From Thermodesulfobacteriota bacterium (GTDB lineage Bacteria > Desulfobacterota > Desulfobacteria > Desulfobacterales > RPRI01): DNA of 6,233 nt. How positions within the stretch are numbered: the stretch's first letter is position 1; each line of letters begins with the position of its first letter. The notes beneath the pieces were generated by a model, which worked only from the letters and a program-made list of their open reading frames with translations, was not told where the DNA came from and searched no databases. The position numbers and the translations under genes were made by a program. Positions 6,097 through 6,233 of the stretch are shown here, piece after piece. The stretch covers positions 1 to 6,233 of the forward strand of contig JAUPLM010000440.1 in assembly GCA_030836965.1 (NCBI GenBank). Reading direction: 5' to 3'.

Positions 6097-6125
6097 TTGA
6101 CAAATCCCGGGTATTTCCATAAATA
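6097..6125 (+). promoter_or_regulatory. Candidate promoter for the riboswitch transcript (rightward)
   Basis: TTGACA (6097-6102, exact -35 consensus) and TAAATA (6120-6125, a weak -10) are separated by 17 nt. A start about 7 nt later, near 6132, would begin the RNA just before the GGGGAGTAGC of the riboswitch, where the first pairing strand should lie. The agreement between promoter and RNA start supports both. A TTCC-N7-GGAA inverted repeat (6115-6129) overlaps the -10. Confidence 0.6.
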
Positions 6126-6132
6126 GGAACTA

Positions 6133-6233
6133 TTCAGAGGGGAGTAGCAAGCGGTTTTTAAAGAGCCGCCCCGAAGTTCGTCAACACGGTGGAAACACCC
6201 GGACGCGGGAACTGATGTTTACAACATCAAAAC
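6133..6233 (+). ncRNA. yybP-ykoY family manganese riboswitch (3' end beyond window)
   Basis: This cis-acting leader RNA binds Mn2+ and typically controls Mn exporters or related membrane proteins (MntP, TerC/Alx, UPF0016, P-type ATPases). The two conserved metal-site loops are present in order: GGGGAGTAGC (6139-6148) and TTCGTCAACAC (6177-6187). Between them GCGG (6151-6154) pairs with CCGC (6166-6169). The second arm has CCCG (6170-6173) with CGGG (6206-6209) as lower stem and GGTG-GAAA-CACC (6188-6199) as a GNRA-capped upper stem, followed by CGGA. Next comes a 7-bp hairpin, TGATGTT/AACATCA (6213-6229). This order matches the Lactococcus lactis yybP-ykoY RNA as I remember it. The closing 3' strand of the first stem, the expression platform and the regulated gene are past the right edge. 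Confidence 0.85.

Noticed and set aside
6115..6129. TTCC-N7-GGAA inverted repeat as an IclR operator
   Set aside because: Only four bases pair on each side, and it lies in the -10 of the rightward riboswitch promoter rather than near iclR. Chance is likely.

Overview
The window is an accessory-metabolism locus. All six protein-coding genes lie on the minus strand and so read from right to left. In transcription order they are an IclR-family regulator, PanB (ketopantoate hydroxymethyltransferase family), a LarA-like nickel-pincer 2-hydroxyacid racemase/epimerase, and the TRAP transporter genes dctP, dctQ and dctM. dctM runs off the left edge. Base composition looks roughly balanced. The TRAP proteins, the LarA-type enzyme and a dispersed intergenic repeat of a type I recall from Deltaproteobacteria (Desulfobacterota) suggest an anaerobic, possibly sulfate-reducing or syntrophic bacterium. 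That assignment is inference, because the window holds no taxonomic marker gene.

Layout: 1-896 dctM (partial, 4-nt overlap with dctQ); 893-1384 dctQ; 1385-1495 an intercistronic gap with a perfect 10-bp hairpin; 1496-2482 dctP with a signal peptide; 2483-2820 a 338-bp intergenic region with a repeat-like element and small hairpins near dctP; 2821-4116 larA-like; 4120-4965 panB (TTG start, strong Shine-Dalgarno, 3 nt from larA); 4966-5104 a leader with two ATATCGATAT-type palindromes; 5105-5899 iclR; 5960-6233 a divergent control region. At its right end, on the plus strand, is a convincing yybP-ykoY (Mn2+) riboswitch behind a TTGACA promoter. The gene it controls is beyond the right edge and is unrelated to the minus-strand cluster.

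Working model (inference): the regulator controls a unit that imports an organic acid through the TRAP system and processes it with a nickel-dependent hydroxyacid racemase/epimerase and a PanB-type enzyme. PanB interconverts 2-oxoisovalerate and ketopantoate, and LarA-family enzymes invert the carbinol of 2-hydroxyacids. A branched 2-hydroxyacid such as pantoate or 2-hydroxyisovalerate is therefore a plausible substrate. No panC, panD, panE, larB, larC or larE is present in the window, so neither pantothenate synthesis nor nickel-pincer cofactor synthesis is encoded here.
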